NCBI RefSeq assembly: GCF_015550425.1
Contig: NZ_JADNAT010000008.1
Span: 1-64,000, forward strand
Reading direction: 5' to 3'
DNA length: 64,000 nt
Source: Clostridium sp. 1001275B_160808_H3
GTDB lineage: Bacteria > Bacillota > Clostridia > Clostridiales > Clostridiaceae
Shown piece after piece: positions 17,653-26,542 of the stretch; position 1 is the first letter of the stretch, and each line of letters opens with the position of its first letter. The notes under the pieces are model-generated. The model saw only the letters and a list, made by a program, of their open reading frames with translations, was not told the origin of the DNA and did no database searches. Position numbers and translations under genes: made by a program.

Positions 17653-18492
17653 CTACCAATTTTTCTCTATTTCCTTTGGAATATTATCCTTTGTATAAAT
17701 CGAAATATTCCATTCCTTAAATTCATTTTCCCCAACTACATAATAATAATACTCTATGTTATTTTTCTTATCTTGCACCGTTATATTACTCTTATAATTA
17801 GTTGAATTATGACCTCTATTTTTGATGTTTATAACAATATCAAAATCATTTTGATTATTATTTACCATCTCTACATTAGGTGTAATCTTTCTAGCTCTCG
17901 TAAGAAAATCTTCTATATCTGAAGAAAATATATATTTTAAACAATCTACATCTTCTTGTATATCAATTCCAATCTTATTATTCTCATTATTAAGAGCTTC
18001 TTTTTGCAAATTCATAACATCTAATATAGGATTATAATATATGTATTCAAAATCCCTAGGCTTCCTAATTATTGATAAATTTTGAAGAATCCCTTCATCT
18101 AATCTTTTAGAAACTGTAAAACTTATATCATCGTTATAAAAGTTTCCATCATAAGCTCCAACTACATAATTAAAAGTTTTAACTTCATCACCAATTTTCA
18201 CTTCAAAAATATAGTCTGGCTGTAAATCAGATTTTTTTTCACTTACCTTTGCTTTTGATAAAAGGTTATACATGTTTAATATAGCTTTATCATCTGTTAC
18301 AAGAAATTTGAATGACTTATCCCTAACACTTTGAATACTTATAACGTCTACTTTTCCACTTCCTAAGTAATCAAAATAACCATTGTCACTTCTAAATTTA
18401 TTTTTTATATTATCTATCATCCCGCAAGATGTTAAGTTAAACGACAGTATTATTACTAATATAGTGATTATATTCTTTATTGGCTTTTTCAA
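17653..18492 (-). CDS. Uncharacterised lipoprotein
   Basis: Not recognised. The 279-aa protein has a lipoprotein signal (MKKPIKNII..LTSCG, Cys at ~23) and is probably attached to the outer leaflet. The mature part is Asp/Asn/Lys rich, with alternating beta strands and no cysteine cluster. The start is TTG (18490-18492) behind GGGGGAAGGA. It overlaps no gene and is tightly followed (12 bp) by the Mrp-type ATPase gene, which may only reflect shared transcription. The perfect hairpin at 18549-18580 lies upstream. Confidence 0.7.
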   Translation of the reverse strand: MKKPIKNIITILVIILSFNLTSCGMIDNIKNKFRSDNGYFDYLGSGKVDVISIQSVRDKSFKFLVTDDKAILNMYNLLSKAKVSEKKSDLQPDYIFEVKIGDEVKTFNYVVGAYDGNFYNDDISFTVSKRLDEGILQNLSIIRKPRDFEYIYYNPILDVMNLQKEALNNENNKIGIDIQEDVDCLKYIFSSDIEDFLTRARKITPNVEMVNNNQNDFDIVINIKNRGHNSTNYKSNITVQDKKNNIEYYYYVVGENEFKEWNISIYTKDNIPKEIEKNW

Positions 18493-18548
18493 TTATATCC
18501 TTCCCCCTCTATTAAAAAGTCAATAGTATCCCTACAATAACTTATAGT

Positions 18549-18580
18549 TAATTAGGAGAAGCATTAGCTTCTCCTAATTA
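18549..18580. repeat. Perfect hairpin, 14-bp stem
   Basis: TAATTAGGAGAAGC (18549-18562) pairs with 18567-18580 around an ATTA loop. It lies between the 167-aa and 279-aa genes. No T run follows on either strand, so it is not a standard terminator. It may be a processing or attenuation hairpin. Confidence 0.6.
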
Positions 18581-18630
18581 TAAATAAATTATAATACTTT
18601 AATTCTTTAATAGCAAATCTTATTAAATGA

Positions 18631-19134
18631 TTATTGAAAACTCTTTGATATACTATCAAAGACAACATTTATGCTATTTTTTTCGTTCCCTTTTATATAG
18701 GAATATTTAATCATAAGAACTTTTCCCTCTGAGTAATCTCTAAGATAATATTTATTTATAGTATTGTCTTTTTCCTTATTTATAATATGCCAAGTACTAT
18801 CATCTTCTACTATTTTTATATCATCTTTATTTATAGCTATATCATTACAAATAGTTTCAATATCACCATTTGTTATAGATATATTTCCATAAATATCATT
18901 CCCATCATTGAAATTAATATTTATATAACTATTAGAATTATCATCTATTTCCCACCCTACTGGTAGTGAAACTTTATATTTTCCCTCTCTCAACAAATAA
19001 ACATCAAATTTTTCTATATTATTATTTGAAATTGCAACTTTCCTTATATCATTTATAAATAGATTTTTCATACAGACTATAAGAAACATCAGGAATACCA
19101 TTAGGGTTATTACATAGATTTTTTTCTTATTCAT
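18631..19134 (-). CDS. Uncharacterised single-pass membrane/secreted protein
   Basis: Not recognised. The 167-aa protein has an N-terminal hydrophobic segment (~5-25) with no lipobox, then an extracytoplasmic part rich in Asn, Asp and Ile. The segment YKVSLPVGWEIDD (~52-64) resembles the opening of PsbP-like or DUF-type surface domains in which a Gly-Trp follows a beta strand, but I do not assign a family. There is no good ribosome binding site. It follows the 483-aa gene by 45 bp on the same strand and is likely translated from the same message. Confidence 0.6.
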   Translation of the reverse strand: MNKKKIYVITLMVFLMFLIVCMKNLFINDIRKVAISNNNIEKFDVYLLREGKYKVSLPVGWEIDDNSNSYININFNDGNDIYGNISITNGDIETICNDIAINKDDIKIVEDDSTWHIINKEKDNTINKYYLRDYSEGKVLMIKYSYIKGNEKNSINVVFDSISKSFQ

Positions 19135-19179
19135 TTAATATACTCATTAGGATTTATAAGTACACCTTATTATAGTACT

Positions 19180-20631
19180 CTATTGCATAGGTACTACAAC
19201 AGTTGAATTTCTGAAATCGTAGAACATTAACCAACATCCCATTCCATCCCTAGTTTCATTACTAATCCAAGTTACAAATCCAGTTTTTCCTTCATAAGGT
19301 TGCTCATCCCTATTTTTCTTTCCTGGAATACCATAAACTATATATCTTAGATTTCCATCCTTATCACACTTATATCCAAGCATAAAATGTCCATACTTTC
19401 TTATATATGGATAATAATTAAGCATTGGATAATATGCTACTGTATATCTATTATAATTTGACATATTGCACATTTCATGCAAATCATGAACCGGAATTTT
19501 ATACCACTTACAGTATTTTATTTCTTGATATTCTCCTCTGCAGTGTTCAAATCCATTAGCAATTCCCTCGAAGTATTCTCCGACACTTCCCCTTATTGTA
19601 AATACCTTTGGATCCTCTTCCACCATTTCCTCTACTTTTTCTTCTATCTTTTCTTCGTATTCATCAAATTTATTTCTATTATTGCCCCTATTTGATGAAT
19701 CCATTCCATAATAATTAATGCCTTCAGCTTTATTTTCAAATTGATTTTCTTCAATATCTTTATCAACAAATGGATTATCTTTATTGATAGTTTCTTCTTC
19801 ATCAATATTACTCTTATCGCTATCTCTATTTAATGAATTCATTCCATAATAGTTAAGATCCCCAGTTTTATTATCAAATGGATTTTCTGCAATCTTTTGA
19901 TCAATAAACGGATTATCTTCGCTAATAATCCCTTCTAAATCAGTAGGTTCTTCTGCAATTTCCTTTTCTTCTTTCGCTTCTTCTAAATATTCTTCATCTT
20001 CTACATTTATAGGATCAATATTATCAATTTCCTCTATAATAGGTCTTTCACTTCTAATATCTTCTTCTCTATGTTCATCACAGATCTTTTCTTCTTTCTT
20101 CTCTTCATGATGTTTATTTTCGTGATGTTTATTTTCTTCCTTTTTCTTCTTTTCATCTTTCTTAATGTATTCAATCTTATCCTTTATTTTTTCATGAGCA
20201 GATTTTACTATCTTGTAATTCTTCCAACTTTCACTTGGTTGTTCTCCATTTATAAATCCACACATTATTATAATTGGAATTCCATCCTTCACCTTAGCTA
20301 TTGCCGCTCCTGATATCTTATCATAAGATAATCCTAATCCTGCTATATCATCAACAGAATATTCCTTTGTTATTTCTGCTTTGCCACCATCTGAAATAGT
20401 GATCTTGCCTAAGTCTACTATTTTCTTAGTATCTTTCTTATTGCATATAGCCATAATGCAATAATCATCATCATTCCTTAGATTTTGAGCATAAAAAGAA
20501 ATTTTGCATGTATCTCCCCTTGCCTCTATCTTTGAATATCCTGATAAGGTTTTGTCATTAGAATTAGAGTAACCTCTTTCATCTTCTTGTAAAATAATAA
20601 AATTTCTATACAACTTATTTAATTGTGACAA
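19180..20631 (-). CDS. Uncharacterised protein with acidic linker containing tandem repeats
   Basis: Not recognised as a named family. The 483-aa protein has three parts. The N-terminal domain (~1-150, beta rich, with GYSKIEARGDTCKISF) looks like a compact ligand or structural domain. A very acidic, Lys/Glu-rich linker (~155-325) includes two copies of a ~46-residue repeat (NPF.D..I.EN.F.NK...NYYGM). The C-terminal domain (~340-483) is Tyr/Trp rich (YYPYIRKYGHFMLGYKCD, VYGIPGKK, GFVTWIS, GCWLMFYDF). No signal peptide is present. The start is TTG (20629-20631) with GGAGG upstream. It is the first gene of the group running to the ferredoxin. Such proteins appear in spore-forming clostridia (from memory), so a spore or surface role is possible but unproven. 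Confidence 0.7.
   Translation of the reverse strand: MSQLNKLYRNFIILQEDERGYSNSNDKTLSGYSKIEARGDTCKISFYAQNLRNDDDYCIMAICNKKDTKKIVDLGKITISDGGKAEITKEYSVDDIAGLGLSYDKISGAAIAKVKDGIPIIIMCGFINGEQPSESWKNYKIVKSAHEKIKDKIEYIKKDEKKKKEENKHHENKHHEEKKEEKICDEHREEDIRSERPIIEEIDNIDPINVEDEEYLEEAKEEKEIAEEPTDLEGIISEDNPFIDQKIAENPFDNKTGDLNYYGMNSLNRDSDKSNIDEEETINKDNPFVDKDIEENQFENKAEGINYYGMDSSNRGNNRNKFDEYEEKIEEKVEEMVEEDPKVFTIRGSVGEYFEGIANGFEHCRGEYQEIKYCKWYKIPVHDLHEMCNMSNYNRYTVAYYPMLNYYPYIRKYGHFMLGYKCDKDGNLRYIVYGIPGKKNRDEQPYEGKTGFVTWISNETRDGMGCWLMFYDFRNSTVVVPMQ
19700..19930 (-). repeat. Tandem repeat inside the 483-aa gene
   Basis: Two diverged copies of a ~138-bp unit (approximately 19700-19790 and 19838-19928 show the best matching stretch) encode NPFVDKDIEEN-type and NYYGM-type blocks. 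Codon differences between the copies show the duplication is not recent. Confidence 0.75.
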
Positions 20632-20699
20632 ACCTCTAGAACCTCCACTTTACATTAATTCAATACATTATATGCATTGCATATCTAAATATGTTAAAA

Positions 20700-20750
20700 A
20701 TAAAACTCGTGAGATTATTTGATATTACACCAAATTTCTCACGAGCCTTA
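20700..20750 (-). terminator. Terminator of rsmA
   Basis: Stem CTCGTGAGA (20706-20714) with TCTCACGAG (20737-20745), followed on the minus strand by TTTTATTTTT. Confidence 0.85.
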
Positions 20751-20798
20751 TTTAAGCTATAAAATAATTTTATAAATTCAAATTAAGAATTAAAAATA

Positions 20799-21641
20799 CT
20801 ACATTTTTTCATATATTCTATCTGACAAAGTTGCAAACTCTTCTATAGTTAAAGTTTCCCCTCTTCTTTTTGGATCAATTCCAGCTTCATTAAATGCTAA
20901 CTCTAAATTTTCTTTACTTAATCCAATATTTTTCACACCATTCCAAAGAGTTTTTCTTCTCATATTAAAAGAATTCCTAATTATATCAAAAAATAATTTT
21001 TCATTTTGAACCTTAACTTTCGGTTCACTTAATTTATCTAATCTTATAACTATAGAATCAACTTTTGGCCTTGGTATGAAGCATTGAGGCGGTACTCTTC
21101 TAACTATTTTAGTATTACAGTAATATTGAACTAATAATGAAAGAGATCCATAATCTTTATTCCCAGGATCTGCATTCATTCTTTCTGCAACTTCCTTTTG
21201 TATCATTATAGTTAATGATTTAAATTTATAACCTTCCTTTAATAACTTAACAATTATAGGTGTGGTAACATAATAAGGTAAATTAGCAACAAGTTTTACA
21301 CTTTTTTCTTCTCCGATTATATCATTAAAGTTAACCTTTAAAGCATCATTATGTATTAATGTAAATTTAGGATTATCTCCTATTTCTTGATTTAAAATAG
21401 GTATAAGATCATTATCCAATTCTATGGCTACTACTTTTTTAGCCTTATTTAATAATTGAGCTGTTAGCGTACCAACTCCTGGTCCTATCTCTATTACTAA
21501 ATCATTTTCATCTACTTCAGCTCCAGCTACTATATCTCTTGGAACTGAATCATCTATTAAAAAGTTTTGACCTAAACTCTTAGAAAACTTAAAATTATAT
21601 TTTTTAACTAACTCAGCCGTTTTTACATCTTGTATCTCCAT
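20799..21641 (-). CDS. rsmA: 16S rRNA dimethyladenosine transferase
   Basis: KsgA/RsmA methylates two adjacent adenosines near the 3' end of 16S rRNA during 30S maturation. The 280-aa length is typical. SAM-binding motifs SLGQNFLID (~22-30), [12 protein letters not shown] (~50-61) and the catalytic NLPYYVTTP (~121-129) are intact. The start overlaps the rnmV stop by one base (TAATG), so translation is coupled. The order tatD-yabE-rnmV-rsmA is the conserved Firmicute arrangement. Confidence 0.97.
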   Translation of the reverse strand: MEIQDVKTAELVKKYNFKFSKSLGQNFLIDDSVPRDIVAGAEVDENDLVIEIGPGVGTLTAQLLNKAKKVVAIELDNDLIPILNQEIGDNPKFTLIHNDALKVNFNDIIGEEKSVKLVANLPYYVTTPIIVKLLKEGYKFKSLTIMIQKEVAERMNADPGNKDYGSLSLLVQYYCNTKIVRRVPPQCFIPRPKVDSIVIRLDKLSEPKVKVQNEKLFFDIIRNSFNMRRKTLWNGVKNIGLSKENLELAFNEAGIDPKRRGETLTIEEFATLSDRIYEKM

Positions 21642-22195
21642 TACTTTTTCACCCCTAAATTTTCTTCTATTTTCTCTATTGCTGCAATAAATTCTTCTTT
21701 TGTTATAGAATATTTATTTAATCTACTTAGCATTTGGTTTGCATTACCATACCCTATTCCTAACTCTTTTCCTAAGATTATTCTTCTTCTTTTTGAGTCA
21801 ACATAGCCCGTAAGTTTAAAATGAAACATATCTTCTGAAGTATATATTTCGTTAACTACTTCTTCTGATATTTTTGCTCTATTTAATGCCTCTATGATAA
21901 CCTCAGGAGTTGCATTTTCTACACCTATATCGTCACCTTTTATTCCATCTTCTTGAGCTATATATGCATGCTTTATTCCTTTTACTCTTTTTGCTATTAT
22001 GCTTCTAATCTTTTCTCCTGCAAAATCAGGATCTGTTAAAACTATTACACCTTTTCTTTTTTGAGCCTCTTTTATTCTTTCTATTACTCTAGCATTTATT
22101 CCAAATCCACCAACGGCTATAACTTCAGCATCAACAGCTTGTTTAACAGCAGTTATATCATCTCTACCTTCAACAACAATAACCTCTTTTATCAA
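21641..22195 (-). CDS. rnmV: Ribonuclease M5
   Basis: Endonuclease that matures 5S rRNA. The 184-aa protein has the N-terminal TOPRIM domain with [11 protein letters not shown] (7-17) and [13 protein letters not shown] (~52-64), then a C-terminal 5S-binding extension ([23 protein letters not shown]). The start is TTG (22193-22195) with GGAAAG upstream. It overlaps rsmA by one base. The genome position and size agree with the family. Confidence 0.95.
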   Translation of the reverse strand: MIKEVIVVEGRDDITAVKQAVDAEVIAVGGFGINARVIERIKEAQKRKGVIVLTDPDFAGEKIRSIIAKRVKGIKHAYIAQEDGIKGDDIGVENATPEVIIEALNRAKISEEVVNEIYTSEDMFHFKLTGYVDSKRRRIILGKELGIGYGNANQMLSRLNKYSITKEEFIAAIEKIEENLGVKK

Positions 22196-22296
22196 AATAT
22201 TTACTTCCTTTCCGTAAATAAAGATATACTTTATTTATTACATCTAAATAATAATTTATCCTTATATTCTTATTATGTCAAATTAATTAGAAAATA

Positions 22297-22325
22297 AAAG
22301 GGTGCTCTAACTTTAGAGCACCCTC
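22297..22325 (-). terminator. Terminator after yabE
   Basis: Stem GGGTGCTCTAA (22300-22310) with TTAGAGCACCC (22313-22323), with TTTTATTTTC beyond on the minus strand. Confidence 0.85.
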
Positions 22326-22330
22326 TTATT

Positions 22331-23383
22331 TTACCATTCTCCTGGATAAGCTAAAATATAAACAGGAACGTTATACTTCCTTCCCCAGTCGGTATATGCT
22401 TCTGCTTCAGAATTTACATATACATCTATGATATTTCCTTTAATAGCACCACCAGTATCTGCCGCTACAGCCTTTCCATATCCCTCTACATAAACTAAAC
22501 TTCCTAGAGGAATAACCCTTGGGTCAACCGCTATAGTACTTATGCCATTTGGATCTCTAACAGGTACACTTCCTGTTGCTGTAATCCCACCTCCACTATA
22601 TGCAGTAGACTCACAATATATTACGCTCTTATAATTTAATAGCTGACCATCTCTACTTGCAAAAGCTTTTCTTGTTCCTTGTGCAATTACTTTATTAACT
22701 GGCTCTGCTAATACCTTGGAACTTTTTACAGATCTAGAAAATTCAGCACCATTTTTGTAAACTATTTCATAAGTGACTTCCTTTTCTCCTGAAGCTCCAT
22801 CTTGTCTCACTTCTTCTAGTCCACTATCAAGGTTTTCGTCTGACTCAACTACTACATCAAAATCAATAGCCTCTTTGGCTAACTCTTTTTTAACTTCAAC
22901 CTTAACAAGGTTAATTTTTAAATCCGATGTAATTTTCGTACTTAATGCAGGAGCTATCTCGTCCAAATTTTCATTAAATTCAATTCCTTGATTCTTAAGT
23001 TCTTCTTTTTCTACTTCTAGCATTTCTTCAATAGTATCTTCTGCAGTATCAATTTTTACTTGTTTATCTCCTACAGTCAGTTCTACTGAAACAGCTCTCT
23101 TAATAGATATTGTATCTCCTTCAGATACCTTACCATTTAAAGCTGGTTGAACCTTATCTTTAGGGTTAACTTCTACCCCTTTCGTATCCAACACATCTTT
23201 AACAGTCCCCTTATATGTGACAAACGTTTCTTCTTTACCGTCTATTTTCATTGTTACTGTCTTTCTCATGTTTATGAACGTCACTGATAAAACAATAGCA
23301 GCTAGTACTACACCTATCAGTATTTTTGCCTTTGGACCGTTAGAAAAGTTGTTTTTCATGTATTCCTTACATTTTTCTACCAT
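22331..23383 (-). CDS. yabE: YabE-like protein: DUF348/G5 domains plus C-terminal 3D domain
   Basis: Cell-wall-associated protein, 350 aa, related to resuscitation-promoting-factor-like YabE. One N-terminal membrane segment (~19-38) is followed by repeated DUF348 modules (~40-170), a G5 domain (~175-260) with the KEVTYEIVYKNGAE strand, and a C-terminal 3D domain holding AYSGGGITATG, the AVDPRVIPLGS core and AADTGGAIKGNIIDVY, where the three conserved Asp residues sit. The 3D domain is thought to be a muralytic transglycosylase-type fold. The start is supported by AAAGGAGGT. It has its own consensus promoter. Confidence 0.92.
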   Translation of the reverse strand: MVEKCKEYMKNNFSNGPKAKILIGVVLAAIVLSVTFINMRKTVTMKIDGKEETFVTYKGTVKDVLDTKGVEVNPKDKVQPALNGKVSEGDTISIKRAVSVELTVGDKQVKIDTAEDTIEEMLEVEKEELKNQGIEFNENLDEIAPALSTKITSDLKINLVKVEVKKELAKEAIDFDVVVESDENLDSGLEEVRQDGASGEKEVTYEIVYKNGAEFSRSVKSSKVLAEPVNKVIAQGTRKAFASRDGQLLNYKSVIYCESTAYSGGGITATGSVPVRDPNGISTIAVDPRVIPLGSLVYVEGYGKAVAADTGGAIKGNIIDVYVNSEAEAYTDWGRKYNVPVYILAYPGEW

Positions 23384-23417
23384 CTACTTTACCTCCTTTG
23401 GCAAGAGCGTCTTTTGC

Positions 23418-23446
23418 ATTATAATTGAATTAAGCGCTTTTGTCAA
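23418..23446 (-). promoter_or_regulatory. Consensus promoter of yabE
   Basis: TTGACA (23441-23446) and TATAAT (23418-23423) with exactly 17 bp between them, on the minus strand, 35 bp ahead of the yabE start. It is a near-perfect vegetative promoter. Confidence 0.9.
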
Positions 23447-23638
23447 ATTAAGACCTCCTGCATTAATAAAACTGCGGATAAATGCATCATATGCATACTC
23501 AAAATATAAATTATAAATTATAGCAACTTTGCAGCCTTTCATAAAAAGTAGACTTAAGTTTTCTACAATTTCAACATTATGTAATAACAAAACATCAAAA
23601 TTGTTAAATTTTTGAAATTATTACTTTTTTATTTTACT

Positions 23639-24424
23639 TTATAAACTATTTCCAATCAACCTCTTAAAATTATCATTTACGGCCAAATTAACTTCTTTAG
23701 GCTCTAATTCTTTTATTATAGCTATTTGTTCTATTATATAAGCAATATAGTCCGATTTATTCCTTTTTCCTCTATTTGGTACTGGAGCCATATATGGACA
23801 ATCTGTTTCGACCAATAATTTTTCTAGTGGGACATGCTTAACTACCTCAACTATTTTTTTTGCATTCTTAAAAGTAACTACGCCTGTTATTCCAATATAG
23901 TATCCAAGTTTTATACATTCCATAGCAAATTCAGTACTACCTGAAAAACAGTGCACTATTCCATTTACTTTAGGAAATTCCTTCATAATTTCCAATGTAT
24001 CTCCGTGCGCTTCTCTATCATGTATTACAACAGGAAGGTTTAACTTTTCTGCAAGCTTCATTTGTTGCCTAAAAACTTTCTTTTGTATATCTTTTGATGG
24101 ATTCTCATCCCAGTAATAATCTAATCCAATTTCCCCAACAGCAATTATCTTTCTATTCTTTTCAATTAAATCTAAAATCTCTTCTTCTACATCATCATTG
24201 AATTCATTTGCATTTTCTGGATGTATTCCCAAAGCTCCATAGATAAAATCATTTTCTAAAGTCAATTTATTTGTTTTTGATATACTTTCATAACTAGATG
24301 CACAATTTAATATCCCTATAACTCCATTTTCCTTAATTTGCTTAAATACACTTTCTCTATCTTCATCAAAAGCTTCATCATCATAATGAGCATGTGTATC
24401 AAATATTACATATTTATTTTCCAT
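23639..24424 (-). CDS. tatD: TatD-family metal-dependent hydrolase/deoxyribonuclease
   Basis: 261-aa TIM-barrel enzyme with the metal-binding FDTHAHYDD (8-16), a Glu in GEIGLDYY (~97-104), VIHDREA (~132-138), HCFSG (~158-162) and the C-terminal ETDCPYMAP. TatD enzymes act as DNA or RNA exonucleases in repair. The cellular substrate of this copy is not evident. It lies directly upstream of yabE in the conserved tatD-yabE-rnmV-rsmA group. Confidence 0.93.
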   Translation of the reverse strand: MENKYVIFDTHAHYDDEAFDEDRESVFKQIKENGVIGILNCASSYESISKTNKLTLENDFIYGALGIHPENANEFNDDVEEEILDLIEKNRKIIAVGEIGLDYYWDENPSKDIQKKVFRQQMKLAEKLNLPVVIHDREAHGDTLEIMKEFPKVNGIVHCFSGSTEFAMECIKLGYYIGITGVVTFKNAKKIVEVVKHVPLEKLLVETDCPYMAPVPNRGKRNKSDYIAYIIEQIAIIKELEPKEVNLAVNDNFKRLIGNSL

Positions 24425-24539
24425 ATCTATTCCTCCAATTCCCTTCTGAAATTATTATAAATATTATTATATTACAAAAAGCGATATAATACACATTTTA
24501 TCTTTATCTAATATATATTAGACTTTATAACTAAAAATA

Positions 24540-24573
24540 GAAAGAGTCTGCTAAAAAATTAAGCAGACTCTCT
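24540..24573 (-). terminator. Terminator of the Na/Pi cotransporter gene
   Basis: Stem AGAGTCTGCT (24543-24552) with AGCAGACTCT (24562-24571), followed by TTCTATTTTTAG on the minus strand. Confidence 0.85.
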
Positions 24574-24591
24574 TATATTGTTTATATACTA

Positions 24592-26208
24592 TTATAAATT
24601 ATGCTTTTTCCCTGCATTTCCAATGTTATTGGCATGATCTCCAATTCTCTCTAGATTACTTATTAAATCTAAGAATATAACGCTAGATGCTGCAGAACAT
24701 GATTTTTCATTTAATCTCTTTATATTATTCTCTCTAAACTTTTTCTCTAATTTATCTATTTCATTTTCTATTTGCTCTATTTCCTTTGGAGCTGTTGAAT
24801 TTTTACTATTATAACTTCCAATAGCAATCTCAATAGCCTTAATAGTTCTATCAAATATTAAAGATAATTCCTCTTTAGCATTATCTCCAAGATGAATGTT
24901 CTTGTTCATTTTTTCTAAGGCTAAATCTGCTATATTTTCTGCATGATCGCCAATTCTTTCTATATCATTAATTACGTGATATGTTGAACTAAATAATTTT
25001 ATGTCTTCTTCTGGTAAATCCAGTTGTGAAAGCTCAACTAAGTAATCAGTTATATCCTTTTCTAATGCATTTATTATTTTTTCATTTTTATATACCTTCT
25101 CGGCTGATTCTGTACTATTTTCTGTGAGTGCTTTCATAGCTAACTCTAAATTCTCTTTTGCTTTATTTGCCATTCTTATTGTTTCTTTAAATACTTGTCC
25201 ATTCGCTACGATAGGAGTTTCTAATAAATTTTTGTCTAAATAAATAGCTCCTTCTTTTTCTATTTCAGAATCACCTGGAAGAATCATGTTAACTATTCTA
25301 ACTAAATATGCTGATAACGGTAATAATAACACAGTAACAGTAATATTAAATATAGTATGCGCATTAGCAACTTGTCTTGCTACATTTGTTGGATCAGTTG
25401 ATTCTACCAATCTTATAAATGGATTTATAAATGGTAGGAAAATTAATGCTCCTAATGAGTTAAATAGTAAGTGTATTAATGCAGCTTTTTTTGCAGTTCT
25501 ATTTGCTCCTAATGATGCTAATATTGCTGTTACACAAGTTCCTATATTACAACCTAATATTACAGGAAATGCCAAGTGCATATCTATTGCACCAGTTGTC
25601 GCTAAAGCAACTAGAATACCAGTTGTTGCTGATGAACTTTGCACAACAGCTGTCATACCAAGCCCTGCCATTAGACCTAAAATACTATTGTCTGCAACTA
25701 CAACTACAAAATCTTTAAACCAACTTGCTTCAGCAATTGGTTTCATAGCATCAGCCATTACGCCCATACCCATGAATAAAATCCCAAATCCTAAAGCTAT
25801 ACTTGCTATATCTCTAACTCTTTTCTTCTTTGCTATTAGCATTATTATAGCACCTGCGCCTATGAATAATGGTGCAATTGCATCTAAATCAAAAGATACC
25901 ATTTGAGCTGTAATAGTTGTTCCTATATTAGCTCCCATTATTACTCCTGCCGCTTGAAATAAGTTCATTAATCCAGCATTTACAAAGCTTACAACCATAA
26001 CTGTCGTTGCACTGGAACTTTGTATTATCGCAGTAACTAGTGCCCCTACTAAAACTCCTATGTACTTATTGCTCGTTAACTTTTCTAGTATTGATTTAAG
26101 GCCCTCACCTGCAGCATTTTCTAGACCATCTCCCATAAGCTTCATGCCATATAAAAATAAGCCTAATCCACCTATTAAACCTGTTAAAATAGCGAACTTG
26201 TCCATCAA
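24592..26208 (-). CDS. Na+/phosphate cotransporter with C-terminal PhoU domain
   Basis: 538-aa NptA/YjbB-type transporter. The first ~310 residues form the repeated hydrophobic Na/Pi_cotrans domain with the duplicated QSSSATT motif (~64-70 and ~190-196), which marks the substrate-binding hairpins. The last ~200 residues are two PhoU-like helical modules with the E(x)IGDHAENI and ERIGDHANNI repeats. It would move phosphate across the membrane with Na+, and the PhoU part likely senses or limits flux. Direct repeats of a Pho-type box lie 32 bp upstream. Single gene with terminator. Confidence 0.92.
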   Translation of the reverse strand: MMDKFAILTGLIGGLGLFLYGMKLMGDGLENAAGEGLKSILEKLTSNKYIGVLVGALVTAIIQSSSATTVMVVSFVNAGLMNLFQAAGVIMGANIGTTITAQMVSFDLDAIAPLFIGAGAIIMLIAKKKRVRDIASIALGFGILFMGMGVMADAMKPIAEASWFKDFVVVVADNSILGLMAGLGMTAVVQSSSATTGILVALATTGAIDMHLAFPVILGCNIGTCVTAILASLGANRTAKKAALIHLLFNSLGALIFLPFINPFIRLVESTDPTNVARQVANAHTIFNITVTVLLLPLSAYLVRIVNMILPGDSEIEKEGAIYLDKNLLETPIVANGQVFKETIRMANKAKENLELAMKALTENSTESAEKVYKNEKIINALEKDITDYLVELSQLDLPEEDIKLFSSTYHVINDIERIGDHAENIADLALEKMNKNIHLGDNAKEELSLIFDRTIKAIEIAIGSYNSKNSTAPKEIEQIENEIDKLEKKFRENNIKRLNEKSCSAASSVIFLDLISNLERIGDHANNIGNAGKKHNL

Positions 26209-26239
26209 TTATTCTCCTTATAATTTAAATAATTTCAAC

Positions 26240-26269
26240 TGTTAACATAAAATTAATATTTTGTTAACA
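26240..26269 (-). promoter_or_regulatory. Candidate PhoP box upstream of the Na/Pi transporter
   Basis: On the minus strand three hexamers, TTAACA (26262-26267), TTAATT (26251-26256) and TTAACA (26240-26245), repeat at exact 11-bp intervals, matching the TTAACA-N5 pattern of Gram-positive PhoP boxes. A candidate promoter TTTACA (26298-26303), 17 bp, TATAGT (26275-26280) lies just upstream, so the box would cover the transcript start; that geometry could mean repression. AT-rich composition makes chance matches possible. Confidence 0.5.
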
Positions 26270-26396
26270 AAATTACTATACAACTAATAGCTAAAATTGT
26301 AAATATTAAATAGCATGTAAAGTTATCCTTATTTTGAAATTTATCTAGTTATTTTAAGAAGAATATTTATATTGTATTCACAGTTTATTTATTTTT

Positions 26397-26433
26397 TTGT
26401 CACACTATTGTCATATTATTAATGTATTATAAT
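26397..26433 (+). promoter_or_regulatory. Candidate Pho-activated promoter of a small RNA
   Basis: TTGTCAC-ACTA-TTGTCAT (26397-26414) is a two-unit repeat with 11-bp period that resembles the Pho box, with a weaker third unit TTAATG at 26419. It ends close to a good -10, TATAAT (26428-26433), and the -35 is weak (CTATTG), as in activator-dependent promoters. It points away from the transporter, toward the terminator at 26486-26530. Confidence 0.5.
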
Positions 26434-26439
26434 AACTGT

Positions 26440-26530
26440 AAAGTAGTTAAAGCATTATTATTTACCCCTAAAACCATCTAATGGTCCCTAGATTAAATTA
26501 TTCCCCAAAGTGATTTAATCTAGGGTTTTT
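26440..26530 (+). ncRNA. Candidate phosphate-linked small RNA with C-rich motifs
   Basis: A ~90-nt transcript is implied by the TATAAT promoter at 26428 and a plus-strand terminator (stem 26486-26498 with 26513-26525, then TTTTT). No plus-strand ORF of useful size lies inside, and both flanking genes run the other way. It carries two C-rich unpaired motifs: TTACCCCTAAAACCA beside a small hairpin (ACCAT/ATGGT, 26473-26485) and TTCCCCAAAG in the terminator loop. Both recur in the 3' UTR of the BFD-like gene (46535-46605). C-rich loops suggest pairing with ribosome binding sites (inference). Confidence 0.55.
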
Positions 26531-26542
26531 CTATAATTAATA

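Noticed and set aside
23384..23590. 68-aa reading frame upstream of yabE
   Set aside because: It contains the yabE promoter (23418-23446) and has no convincing ribosome binding site or protein features. It is probably non-coding.
25286..25906. 206-aa plus-strand reading frame opposite the Na/Pi transporter
   Set aside because: It is a mirror of the hydrophobic repeat on the coding strand. No site and no family match.
26486..26530. The hairpin as a terminator of the MetRS paralog
   Set aside because: On the minus strand no T run follows the stem, while on the plus strand a clean T run does. It fits the plus-strand small RNA better.
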